A program made the position numbers and the translations under genes. DNA of 20,724 nucleotides from Opitutia bacterium UBA7397 (GTDB lineage Bacteria > Verrucomicrobiota > Verrucomicrobiia > Opitutales > UBA953), in NCBI GenBank assembly GCA_002470605.1, contig DKND01000090.1:1827-22550 (forward strand). The letters are read 5' to 3'. Each line of letters begins with the position of its first letter. Positions within the stretch are counted from its first letter, which is position 1. The notes under the pieces were generated by a model. It had not been told where the DNA came from and did no database searches. It saw only the letters and a list, made by a program, of their open reading frames with translations. This document shows, piece by piece, positions 1 to 6,557 of the stretch.

Positions 1-1340
1 AGATGGCGAAGCGCCGCCATGGATTCTTTCGGGGCGTAGGGCATCGCGCTCAGGCAGGCGGTCGGAGCGATGGTGCCGAAATCTTTCTTCCCAGGGGCGG
101 ACGGTTGATATCGGTCTGGTCCGATGCTGGGCGTGAGCCCCCACACGTTCTCCCCGTAACCAGCATGTTTGCCAGGGTTGTCGATGGCATAGGCTCGGTG
201 GATCAGCGTCGTGTTGCGGTTATTCGCGAAGTAGTCGCAGTAGGCGTCAGACTTGCCGCGCGGATCGAACCCAATGAAGGAGTATTGGGTGAAGAAAAGC
301 GGTTGACCCATACTGCTGCCGACGGATTGCCGAAGGCCGTAGTATTCCTTGCCGTTTGCGTAATGCTTGGAGCTTGCCCATCCTAGAGCATAACAATCGG
401 AGGGAATGGGATGCGTGGGCGAGGCGATTGCCAAGAGGTAAGCGATCATGCCTTCGTTCCAGCCCGTGATGCGCAGGTTCTTCTTCCAGCCGAAATTAGG
501 CGACCAGTGCCAATAGAGGGATTTTCCGCCTGACTCCTTGAGAAACCAACTCCAATCGACGGCCTTCCAGAGGCGATCCGCTCGCAGATGGATATCCCTT
601 TCAACTGCTTCGTTGCGATTAAAATACTGCCGTGCCGCTAGCACGCCTTGCATTAGTAAGGCCGTCTCGAGAAGGTCGGCTCCGTCGTCGAATTCCGAGA
701 AGGGGCGCGTTTTACCGGTCTCACCATCGATCCAATGCGAAAAAGCCCCGTGATAGCGTTCGGCTTTGTCCTCCAAGAAGCTGAATATTTTTTGAACCCT
801 AGCAGCAGCCTCAGGGCGAGTGATGAAATGGCGTTCCGAACCGATGATGATGGCGTAAATGCCAAATCCCGTGCCGCCGGTGGCGCAATTGGGGTCAAAG
901 TTGGAGCGTTCACGGATGAGTCCGCTGACGGGATGTGCGCCCTGCCAGAAATAGCGGAAGGTGGCGGCCTGGACGGAGGTCAGCAGTTGGTCGTCCGTCA
1001 TGGCGGCGGGTGTCGCGGTGGCTGTGGCGGATCTCATTACAGGCCCTCCTTTGCCTGCTTCGAGGGTGATGCGATAGCTGTAGCTCTGTCCGTTAGTTCC
1101 TAAGAAGTCGCTGTACTCGCTCAGACGATATCCGTGGGCGATGACGGTGAATGGCCCGGAAGGTTTCTCGGCCCGTTCGATGGTATAGCGCTCCGCTCCA
1201 GTTGCGAGAGGCGTCCAAGTCAGGTCGACGCGACTTTCATGGCCGGTGGCGGTCAGGAACGGTTGCTGGGCGGATCTGGCTGGCGATACCGTCCCGGCTA
1301 TCAGGAGTAAGGCGCAGAACAATCTTCCGAATCGGGGCAT
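1..1340 (-). CDS. GH144-like exported beta-glucanase (partial)
   Basis: This gene starts at the ATG at 1340-1338 and stays open to the left edge, giving 446 codons without a stop; its 3' end lies outside the window. Residues 1-24 look like a Sec signal peptide ending near ARSAQ. Residues 28-110 look like a fibronectin type III-type beta domain (TWTP, YTIERAE, YSYRITLEAG). From about 115 the protein resembles the glycoamylase-like family PF10091/GH144, known as endo-beta-1,2-glucanases. Visible family motifs are FRYFWQGAHP (128-137), DDGADLLETALLMQG (218-232), WHWSPNFGW (277-285), ITGWNEGMI (291-299), GQPLFFTQYSFIGFDPRG (345-362) and GYGENVWGLTPS (394-405). The Asp cluster around 218-222 and Glu295 are the likely acidic active-site residues, by analogy with the family. 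About 70-90 C-terminal residues are probably missing. It follows the dienelactone hydrolase gene by 10 bp, so the two are probably cotranscribed. The substrate is inferred from the family and could be another beta-glucan. Confidence 0.82.
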   Translation of the reverse strand, partial: MPRFGRLFCALLLIAGTVSPARSAQQPFLTATGHESRVDLTWTPLATGAERYTIERAEKPSGPFTVIAHGYRLSEYSDFLGTNGQSYSYRITLEAGKGGPVMRSATATATPAAMTDDQLLTSVQAATFRYFWQGAHPVSGLIRERSNFDPNCATGGTGFGIYAIIIGSERHFITRPEAAARVQKIFSFLEDKAERYHGAFSHWIDGETGKTRPFSEFDDGADLLETALLMQGVLAARQYFNRNEAVERDIHLRADRLWKAVDWSWFLKESGGKSLYWHWSPNFGWKKNLRITGWNEGMIAYLLAIASPTHPIPSDCYALGWASSKHYANGKEYYGLRQSVGSSMGQPLFFTQYSFIGFDPRGKSDAYCDYFANNRNTTLIHRAYAIDNPGKHAGYGENVWGLTPSIGPDRYQPSAPGKKDFGTIAPTACLSAMPYAPKESMAALRH

Positions 1341-1350
1341 GACTTGGCTT

Positions 1351-2130
1351 TCAGCGGCCGAGCGCGGCCTTAAGGAAATTCTCCATTTCGATCCAGGAGG
1401 CTTTATCGGCGTCGGCATTGTAGGCGGCTCCCTTGGAGTTGTCGTTGCCGGCGGCCTTATGCGTGAAACTGTGGACGGCGCCGGGATACTTGATGAGTTT
1501 ATAGTCCACTCCCGAGGCCTTCATCTCGGCTTCGAAGGCGGCGACATCCTTGGCCGGGACATAGGGATCGTCGGCGCCATGGAGCGCGAGGACCTTGGCC
1601 TTGATGTTCTTGCCGTCGGCCGGGGTCGGAGAATCCAAGCCGCCGTGGAAGCTGACGACGCCCTTGATAGCGGCGCCGCTGCGGGCGAGTTCGACTACGG
1701 TCGTGCCGCCGAAGCAGTAGCCCGTCGCAGCGATTTTGGAGGCATCGGTGCGGGCGTCATGGCTAAGCACGTCGAGCGCAGCGTTGACGCGGGCGCGGAG
1801 CAGCGGCCGGTCGGCCTTGTATTTACCGGCTTCCTTGCCAGCGGCCGGAGGTTGCGGGCGGATCCCTTTGCCATAGATGTCGGCGACGAGGACGTTGTAA
1901 CCGAGGGTAGCGAGTTTGCGGGCGGCTTCCTTCTCGTGGTCACTGATGCCAGTCCACTGGTGCACGACGAGTACACCGGGGCGCTTGCCAGTCACGGCGT
2001 CGTCATAGGCCTGCCAGCCTTCGCAGAGGACGTCGCCGGATTTATACTCCAGAGGCTTCTCGACGATAGCCGCGCCGAGCGGGCTGAAGGTACCGAGAAA
2101 AGCGAGAAGGGAAGACAGGAGGGCTTTCAT
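1351..2130 (-). CDS. Exported dienelactone hydrolase-family protein
   Basis: This is a 259-residue alpha/beta-hydrolase of the dienelactone hydrolase family (PF01738). Residues 1-20 form a probable signal peptide (MKALLSSLLAFLGTFSPLGA), so it should act in the periplasm or outside. The catalytic triad is visible: nucleophile Cys139 in GYCFGG, Asp188 in HGADDPYVP, and His220 in AVHSFTH. The oxyanion-side motif VVHQWTG is at 55-61. Family members hydrolyse dienelactone, but exported ones such as this are often generic esterases, and the true substrate cannot be read from sequence. It lies 48 bp downstream of lpxA and 10 bp upstream of the GH144-like gene. The pairing with an exported glycosidase suggests it might remove esters from a polysaccharide, which is an inference. 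No Shine-Dalgarno sequence precedes the ATG. A long opposite-strand reading frame over it is a codon-bias shadow. Confidence 0.88.
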   Translation of the reverse strand: MKALLSSLLAFLGTFSPLGAAIVEKPLEYKSGDVLCEGWQAYDDAVTGKRPGVLVVHQWTGISDHEKEAARKLATLGYNVLVADIYGKGIRPQPPAAGKEAGKYKADRPLLRARVNAALDVLSHDARTDASKIAATGYCFGGTTVVELARSGAAIKGVVSFHGGLDSPTPADGKNIKAKVLALHGADDPYVPAKDVAAFEAEMKASGVDYKLIKYPGAVHSFTHKAAGNDNSKGAAYNADADKASWIEMENFLKAALGR

Positions 2131-2178
2131 GCTCGCGAAAATAGGAAAGCCGCAAACCGGCGCAAGCGCCTACCGTAC

Positions 2179-2955
2179 TTAGGCTAGGCCGCGCTTGGTC
2201 GACGCGGCGAAGTCTAGGAAGCTCTTTACGATGCGCCCGGAAGCCTCGGGCAAAGCACGTGCCTTTTCGATGGCCTGGGTGGTGTTGAGTCCGTCGCGAT
2301 AGAAAAGGCGGTGTAGCGCTTTGGCCGCCCCGATTTCTTCGTCGGAGAAACCCGAACGCTTCAGACCGACGGCGTTGATCATCTTGGTCTCGCAGGGGTT
2401 GCCATCTGCGATGACGAAAGGGGGGACGTCCTGCACGCACTTCGAGCAGGCTGCGACCATGGCGTGGTCTCCGATGCGGCAATATTGATGAATACCGGCG
2501 TTCCAGCCGATATTCACGTGGTCCCCGACGTGCACGTGGCCGGCGACGGCGGAGTGACTCGAGATGACAAGATGGTTGCCGATGACGCAGTCATGCGCGA
2601 TGTGGGAATAGGCCAGCAGGACGTTATCGTCACCGAGGATGGTCCATTCGCCTTCTTGGGTGCCAAGGTGGACGCTGACGTATTCGCGAAAAGTATTACG
2701 GCTGCCAACCTTCAGGCCAGGTTTTCCGGGCTTAGCCTTCAGGTCTTGGGTCCGGCCACCGATGACGGCGAAGGGGAAGACTTCGCATTGGGGTCCCAGC
2801 TGGGTGAAGCCTTCGACTGACGCGTGATGGTGAAGGATGCATCCGTCACCTAAGGTCACGTCGGCTCCGACGAAAGCGTAGGCGCCGACCGTCACATTCT
2901 TGCCCAGCTTAGCTCCGGGTTCGATGATCGCAGTCGGGTGGATTTTGTCGGACAT
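2179..2955 (-). CDS. lpxA: UDP-N-acetylglucosamine acyltransferase LpxA
   Basis: LpxA transfers a 3-hydroxyacyl chain from acyl-ACP to the 3-OH of UDP-GlcNAc, the first step of lipid A synthesis, in the cytoplasm. The 258-residue length matches the family (about 255-265). The N-terminal two thirds are left-handed beta-helix hexapeptide repeats (IHPTAIIEPGAKLG, VTVGAYAFVGADVTLG and on). The catalytic histidine is His121 in YSHIAHDCVIGN, equivalent to E. coli His125. The segment VNIGWNAGIHQYCRIG (147-162) corresponds to the E. coli region that sets acyl-chain length, but has GWNAG where E. coli has GGMTA, so chain preference may differ. The C-terminal helical domain follows from about 190. It begins 5 bp after the lpxC-fabZ stop, the usual lpxC-fabZ-lpxA order. 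Confidence 0.96.
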   Translation of the reverse strand: MSDKIHPTAIIEPGAKLGKNVTVGAYAFVGADVTLGDGCILHHHASVEGFTQLGPQCEVFPFAVIGGRTQDLKAKPGKPGLKVGSRNTFREYVSVHLGTQEGEWTILGDDNVLLAYSHIAHDCVIGNHLVISSHSAVAGHVHVGDHVNIGWNAGIHQYCRIGDHAMVAACSKCVQDVPPFVIADGNPCETKMINAVGLKRSGFSDEEIGAAKALHRLFYRDGLNTTQAIEKARALPEASGRIVKSFLDFAASTKRGLA

Positions 2956-2960
2956 GCGAC

Positions 2961-4298
2961 TTAGGTGCTGAGCGATTCGGCGACGGTGAAGAGCAGTTCA
3001 GCCGACGAGACGCATTCGCCATTCACGAAACATTCGCACTCGGCGGCGGCGATGCGCCCGCGAACCTTCGTCAGTTTGGCTCGAATCTCCAAGGTGTCAC
3101 CCGGGGTGACGGCTTTACGGAATTTGACCTTGTCCGCACTCATGAAGAAAACGACCTTAGGGGCTTCATCCGGGGCGCCGCGGCGCAACATGATGAGACC
3201 GGCGGCCTGGGCCATCGCTTCGATTTGAAGCACGCCAGGCATGACGGGTTGTCCGGGGAAGTGTCCTTGGAAGTAAGGCTCATTGATCGTCACGTTTTTG
3301 ATCGCAACCAATGAGTCGTCGGTGAGTTCGACCACACGGTCGACCATTACGAAGGGGTAACGGTGGGGCAGGGCGTTGAGAATCTGACGGATATCCAACG
3401 CACTGCCGATAGGCGCCTTAGGAGCTTCGATTTTACGGGTAGCTTCGGCCTTGGGCTTAGGTTCTTTGGACTCCTGCCATTGTTTGCGGACGGAAGCGGC
3501 TAGGCGGGCGTTTAAGGCGTGTCCAGGGCGTACGGCGATGATGTGCGCTTTTAGCCGGATGCCGGCGAGCACGATGTCTCCGATGATATCCAGAATTTTA
3601 TGGCGAACGAGTTCGTCTTTGAAGCGAAGAGGTTCCTTGCTGACGACTTTATCGCCTTTAAGGATGATGGCGGAATCAAGTGAGCCGCCTTGAATCAGAC
3701 CTTTTTTCAAAAGCTCTTCGATATCTTCGTAAATCGTAAAAGTACGCGCGGGTGCGATTTGGGCTTCGTAAGTTTCCGGATCGATATCAATCGTGAGGTG
3801 CTGAGTATGGATGCCGCGGTCGTCGGCGGAAGTGCAGGTGATTCGTAAGCCATCAAACGGAAGCGCGATGATCGAGCGGCTTCCTTCGTTGATGGTGATC
3901 GGATGCGTCAGGGTGAAGACCTCTCGCTGGGCATCTTGCTCGACGATACCGCACTGATGAATGAGCGTGGTGAAAGGTCGTGCCGAACCGTCGACGATGG
4001 GGGGCTCGGAAGCGTCGATCTCAACGATGGCATTGTCTACGCCCATTCCCGTCAGGGCCGAAAGCACGTGCTCAATGGTGTGTAGCTTGACCGTGTCCGA
4101 GGAGACGGTCGTCTTGCGTTCGAGTTCGGTGACCATTTCTGATACTGGCCGAACCTCAGGTTTGCCGAAAAGATCGATACGACGGAAGATGAGCCCGGTG
4201 TTGGGTGCGCTCGGCTTCAGGGTAAGGGTGACCTCCTGGCCGGTGTGCAAGGCTTTGCCCTTTACTGAGGCTTCCCGTCCAAGTGTGCGCTGTTTCAT
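2961..4298 (-). CDS. lpxC/fabZ: Bifunctional LpxC-FabZ fusion
   Basis: This single 445-residue protein joins two enzymes. Residues 1-272 are the zinc-dependent UDP-3-O-acyl-GlcNAc deacetylase LpxC, the committed step of lipid A synthesis. Residues 299-445 are the hot-dog-fold 3-hydroxyacyl-ACP dehydratase FabZ. LpxC residues seen, numbered from the chosen Met: Glu76-His77 in TIEHVLSAL, His233 and Asp237 in VRHKILDIIGD, and His260 in GHALNARL. FabZ catalytic His346 and Glu360 lie in GHFPGQPVMPGVLQIEAMAQ. A Lys/Glu/Ala/Pro-rich linker (about 273-298) separates the halves. Such fusions are known in Bacteroidota and relatives including Verrucomicrobiota. I chose the ATG at 4298 because MKQRTL aligns with the family N-terminus. 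A GTG seven codons upstream (4319) is possible but overlaps a possible -10 box (TATGTT on the minus strand, 4305-4310). lpxA follows after 5 bp. Confidence 0.96.
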   Translation of the reverse strand: MKQRTLGREASVKGKALHTGQEVTLTLKPSAPNTGLIFRRIDLFGKPEVRPVSEMVTELERKTTVSSDTVKLHTIEHVLSALTGMGVDNAIVEIDASEPPIVDGSARPFTTLIHQCGIVEQDAQREVFTLTHPITINEGSRSIIALPFDGLRITCTSADDRGIHTQHLTIDIDPETYEAQIAPARTFTIYEDIEELLKKGLIQGGSLDSAIILKGDKVVSKEPLRFKDELVRHKILDIIGDIVLAGIRLKAHIIAVRPGHALNARLAASVRKQWQESKEPKPKAEATRKIEAPKAPIGSALDIRQILNALPHRYPFVMVDRVVELTDDSLVAIKNVTINEPYFQGHFPGQPVMPGVLQIEAMAQAAGLIMLRRGAPDEAPKVVFFMSADKVKFRKAVTPGDTLEIRAKLTKVRGRIAAAECECFVNGECVSSAELLFTVAESLST

Positions 4299-4445
4299 GC
4301 CTTTAACATAGTTATTCACAGCTGGCCTATCTGTAAAGTCCTACTTTTGAGGGGGTTGTGGGGTAATTCACGATATGCGACAAAGGGGGCTGGATGGAGG
4401 TAAGGGGAGGGTTAGGCAGGGGCGAATCGGGTGTCTGGGGCTGGC

Positions 4446-4512
4446 GGCTGGATTGAATCGCTTGAGCAGGCAAAGACAGGCAAGCACGGCGCATCGAAGC
4501 GAGAGTCCAGCC
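4446..4512. repeat. Imperfect inverted repeat / possible structured RNA element
   Basis: GGCTGGA (4446-4452) is the exact reverse complement of TCCAGCC (4506-4512). Inside it TCGCTT (4458-4463) pairs with AAGCGA (4497-4502). The two stems are separated by a 5/3 internal loop. The 33-nt apical part contains the tandem-like AGGCAAAGAC/AGGCAAGCAC. It could fold in RNA from either strand. On the minus strand it would lie in a 5' leader about 150 nt before lpxC-fabZ, if transcription starts that far upstream. It does not match any tRNA, SRP RNA or riboswitch signature I know. Confidence 0.4.
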
Positions 4513-4571
4513 GGGCGGGTCGTGCGCAAAAGTTCTATGATTATTTTCCGCTTTCAGGGTCATGATTATCG

Positions 4572-4642
4572 GCGAACAACAGATTTCTTCCTGCCGTAAA
4601 GATGCCTGATGCGAACAACTTTGTCCGCTGGCTCAGTTGTTC
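4572..4642. repeat. GAACAAC direct and inverted repeats upstream of trpG
   Basis: GCGAACAAC occurs twice in direct orientation (4572-4580 and 4611-4619), start to start 39 bp apart. The second copy forms an 8-bp perfect inverted repeat, GAACAACT (4613-4620) with AGTTGTTC (4635-4642), separated by 14 bp. No T-run follows the hairpin on either strand, so it does not look like a terminator. Its position just before the putative -35 box at 4661 fits an operator. The regulator is unknown. Confidence 0.5.
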
Positions 4643-4660
4643 ACACGGCTGCTCCGTTCC

Positions 4661-4689
4661 TTGACACTTCGACGCGACGGGCAAATCGT
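4661..4689 (+). promoter_or_regulatory. Putative trpG promoter
   Basis: A perfect TTGACA -35 hexamer (4661-4666) is followed after 17 bp by a poor -10 candidate, AATCGT (4684-4689). The hexamer begins 35 bp before the GTG start at 4696, which would put the transcript start at or next to the start codon. The weak -10 keeps confidence low. Confidence 0.35.
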
Positions 4690-4695
4690 TTCGTC

Positions 4696-5259
4696 GTGCT
4701 CCTGGTCATCGATAATTACGATTCGTTCACCTACAACCTTGTCCAATACTTTGGTCAATTAGGCGTTGAGCAGAAGGTCTTTCGTAATGACCAGATCACT
4801 GTCGAGGAAGCTTTGGCGCTCAACCCGGATCGCGTCATGATTTCGCCCGGTCCGTGCTCGCCGGTTGAGGCGGGAGTTTCGTGCGATATGATCAAGGCCT
4901 TCGCCGGCAAGAAGCCATTACTCGGTGTTTGCCTAGGCCATCAGGCCATCGGTCATGTTTTCGGCGGCCGCGTCATTCGTGCGCCCCACTTGATGCACGG
5001 GAAGACTTCGCCGGTTTTTCATAACAACACGGACTTGTTCAACGGTTTGCCTAATCCTTTTGCCGCCACTCGCTACCATTCGTTGGTCGTCGAGCGTTCG
5101 ACTTTCCCTTCTTGCTTGGAAGTGACAGCTTGGACCGATGACGGCTTGGTCATGGGGCTCCGACATCGCGAGATGCCCATCTGGGGCGTGCAATTCCATC
5201 CGGAATCTTTTGCGACCGAACACGGTTTGGAATTATTGGGCAACTTCCTGAAACTCTGA
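4696..5259 (+). CDS. trpG: Anthranilate/aminodeoxychorismate synthase glutaminase subunit
   Basis: This is a class I glutamine amidotransferase that supplies ammonia from glutamine to chorismate-using synthases: TrpG in tryptophan synthesis, PabA in folate synthesis, or both. I chose the GTG at 4696, which gives 187 residues beginning MLLVIDNYDSFTYNLVQYF, the family's conserved N-terminus. An upstream in-frame ATG at 4609 would add 29 residues unlike the family. Catalytic residues are Cys79 in GVCLGHQ and the His168/Glu170 pair in QFHPES. The oxyanion-region motif ISPGPCSP is at 49-56. No trpE or pabB partner is adjacent, so sequence alone does not decide which pathway it serves. It heads the plus-strand run, with nrdR starting 3 bp after its stop. 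GAACAAC repeats and a TTGACA box lie just upstream. Confidence 0.9.
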   Translation: MLLVIDNYDSFTYNLVQYFGQLGVEQKVFRNDQITVEEALALNPDRVMISPGPCSPVEAGVSCDMIKAFAGKKPLLGVCLGHQAIGHVFGGRVIRAPHLMHGKTSPVFHNNTDLFNGLPNPFAATRYHSLVVERSTFPSCLEVTAWTDDGLVMGLRHREMPIWGVQFHPESFATEHGLELLGNFLKL

Positions 5260-5262
5260 GCG

Positions 5263-5727
5263 ATGTTCTGCCCGCGCTGTAATCACGAGGACACGAAGGT
5301 TTTGGAGACCCGCCTCGGAAAGGGTAACCATTCGATCCGGCGCCGACGTGAATGCCTGGCTTGCGCCCACCGTTTCAGTACGATCGAAGAAATCGTCCGC
5401 GAAGGCCTGGCGGTGGTGAAACGTAACGGCGCCAGGGAGGAATTTGACATGGGCAAGATCGCCGCTGGCATCCGCAAGGCTACGGATAAGCGACCCATCG
5501 AGGTCGAACGCATCAATCTTCTGATCTCGGAGGTCGTCGAGGGCTTGCAGGCCAAATTCGAAGACGAAGTTCCCTCGAGCGCAATCGGCGAAGAGATCAT
5601 GGCCAAACTTCAAGGCGTCGATCAGATTGCCTATGTGCGTTACGCCAGCGTCTATCGCGAGTTCCGTGATATCGAAGAACTTGCTAAGGCCATCGAACAA
5701 TTGCGTAAGGGAGGAAAAGTGAAGTGA
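5263..5727 (+). CDS. nrdR: Transcriptional repressor NrdR
   Basis: NrdR is the nucleotide-sensing zinc-ribbon/ATP-cone repressor of ribonucleotide reductase genes. The 154-residue length is normal for the family. The zinc ribbon uses Cys3, Cys6, Cys31 and Cys34 (CPRC and CLAC), with the basic stretch SIRRRREC between them. The ATP-cone domain runs from about 49 to 139 (VVKRNGAREEFDMGKIAAGI, then IAYVRYASVYREF). The protein would bind NrdR boxes upstream of nrd genes, none of which are in the window. I saw no clear NrdR box upstream of this gene. It lies 3 bp after trpG, and its TGA overlaps the GTG start of the next gene. Confidence 0.96.
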   Translation: MFCPRCNHEDTKVLETRLGKGNHSIRRRRECLACAHRFSTIEEIVREGLAVVKRNGAREEFDMGKIAAGIRKATDKRPIEVERINLLISEVVEGLQAKFEDEVPSSAIGEEIMAKLQGVDQIAYVRYASVYREFRDIEELAKAIEQLRKGGKVK

Positions 5728-6197
5728 CCGCGGCCTTGCCCAAGTCGATCCGGCTGCGGACTCTTAATGCGCTAATCGCTTCGATGGTGGGCACGGCTCC
5801 GCAATTAAGCCGCGATGTGGATGCGGTCCTCCGGGTTTTTGAAAACGATGAGCAGACCGATCCTAGCTTGGGCGCTATGGAGTTGGCCGCCGCCGCCGCG
5901 CAGATCTTCCGCTTGCTGTCTCCGCATCAGCCCGCGCCGTCCGTGGCCGTCTTGGACCACCGGGCCGAGCCGTTTGACGCCCTTTGGGCCTCGGAGCGGG
6001 TCGAGGCCGCCTTGGCCACGACGGGCGATGCGGCGGACGTCTTGTTTTGGGCGGTAGGGCTTCAGGATCAATACCTCACCGGTCCGCGGGCCCGCTCGAG
6101 CAAATCGCGCCAAGCCTACGATGAAGCGGTAGAATTCCTGCAAGGTCTCGTCGCCCGCCAGGCCGGCCGCCGGCGCGTGACGGTGGTCGTGTTATAA
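5724..6197 (+). CDS. Hypothetical protein, nrdR-coupled
   Basis: I do not recognise this 157-residue protein. It starts at a GTG that overlaps the nrdR stop (GTGA). A strong GGAGG at about 5710-5714 sits at good spacing, one of the few clear Shine-Dalgarno sequences here, so translation looks real and coupled. The sequence is predicted mostly helical and Ala/Leu-rich, with no signal peptide or membrane segment. Features include SIRLRTLNALIASMVG (8-23), an acidic middle (FENDEQTDPS), the tract MELAAAAAQIFRLL, and a basic C-terminal tail (RQAGRRRVTVVVL). There are no Cys residues and no obvious catalytic motif. The N-terminal basic helix and conserved neighbours would fit a small cytoplasmic helper protein, but no function is assigned. 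Confidence 0.75.
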   Translation: MTAALPKSIRLRTLNALIASMVGTAPQLSRDVDAVLRVFENDEQTDPSLGAMELAAAAAQIFRLLSPHQPAPSVAVLDHRAEPFDALWASERVEAALATTGDAADVLFWAVGLQDQYLTGPRARSSKSRQAYDEAVEFLQGLVARQAGRRRVTVVVL

Positions 6198-6198
6198 T
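6190..6198 (+). promoter_or_regulatory. Extended -10 box before the HIT gene
   Basis: TGT-TATAAT (TATAAT at 6193-6198) is a perfect extended -10 element. It overlaps the TAA stop of the upstream gene. It ends 6 nt before the ATG at 6205, so a transcript starting about 7 nt downstream would begin at the start codon. No -35 is visible 17 bp upstream. It could act as an internal promoter for the HIT, tsaB, alr and racemase-like genes, or be a chance match. Confidence 0.4.
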
Positions 6199-6204
6199 CA
6201 CCTT

Positions 6205-6552
6205 ATGAATATGCCCAAGACGATTTTCCAGAAGATCGCCGACAAGGAGATTCCGGCCAGGCTCGTCCACGAAGATGATCTCTGCGTCGCGTTTCATGAC
6301 GTCGCGCCGCAGGCGCCCATTCATATCCTCATCGTCCCGCGCCAATTGATCGTCCGCCTCGGTGAAGCCGAGGCTTCCGATCAGGCTTTGTTAGGGCATT
6401 TGCTCAGGGTAGCCGGGCAGGTGGCACGCCAACTGGGCTTGGCCAAGGGTTTCCGTCTGGTGATCAATCATGGCCCCGACGGGGGCGAATCCGTGCCGCA
6501 CCTGCACGTTCATCTCTTGGGTGGCAGGGCCTTGGGTTGGCCCCCAGGCTGA
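6205..6552 (+). CDS. HIT family nucleotide hydrolase (HINT-like)
   Basis: This is a 115-residue histidine-triad protein. HINT-type members hydrolyse nucleoside phosphoramidates or AMP conjugates in the cytoplasm. The catalytic triad is His99, His101 and His103 in PHLHVHLLGGRALGWPPG, near the C-terminus as usual. The N-terminal segment IFQKIADKEIPARLVHEDD and the central APIHILIVPRQ are typical of the HINT branch. A second ATG two codons in (6211) is an equally possible start; MPKTIFQKI would fit the family. No Shine-Dalgarno sequence is visible, and a TATAAT sits just before the start. The next gene begins 5 bp after the stop. Confidence 0.95.
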   Translation: MNMPKTIFQKIADKEIPARLVHEDDLCVAFHDVAPQAPIHILIVPRQLIVRLGEAEASDQALLGHLLRVAGQVARQLGLAKGFRLVINHGPDGGESVPHLHVHLLGGRALGWPPG

Positions 6553-6557
6553 TCTGC

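Larger units (their letters stand above)
4299..4695. other. Divergent intergenic region between lpxC-fabZ and trpG
   Basis: This stretch of almost 400 bp separates the minus-strand lipid A genes from the plus-strand trpG run. I see no convincing gene: short open frames exist on both strands but have no recognisable motifs and low-complexity composition. The plus strand of 4350-4450 is strongly purine/G-rich. The region holds a long imperfect hairpin (4446-4512), direct and inverted GAACAAC repeats (4572-4642), and a perfect TTGACA (4661-4666). It must contain the outward promoters for both transcription units. Confidence 0.7.

Noticed and set aside
2159..2170. GGCGCAAGCGCC palindrome between lpxA and the dienelactone hydrolase gene
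   Set aside because: The stem is short with a 2-4 nt loop and no adjacent T-run; too weak to call a terminator.
1246..2187. 313-codon open frame on the plus strand opposite the dienelactone hydrolase gene
   Set aside because: Gly/Val/Ala-rich shadow of the minus-strand gene in high-GC DNA; no recognisable motif, and the opposite strand encodes an intact catalytic triad.
4446..4512. Possible tRNA, 6S or SRP RNA in the intergenic hairpin
   Set aside because: No T-loop TTCRANY, no anticodon arm, no SRP GGAAG-type loop; kept only as an unassigned hairpin.
4375..4599. 74- and 78-codon open frames on both strands in the lpxC-trpG intergenic region
   Set aside because: Low-complexity Arg/Gly or Pro/Ser/Thr-rich translations without motif or ribosome binding site; they overlap each other and the hairpin.
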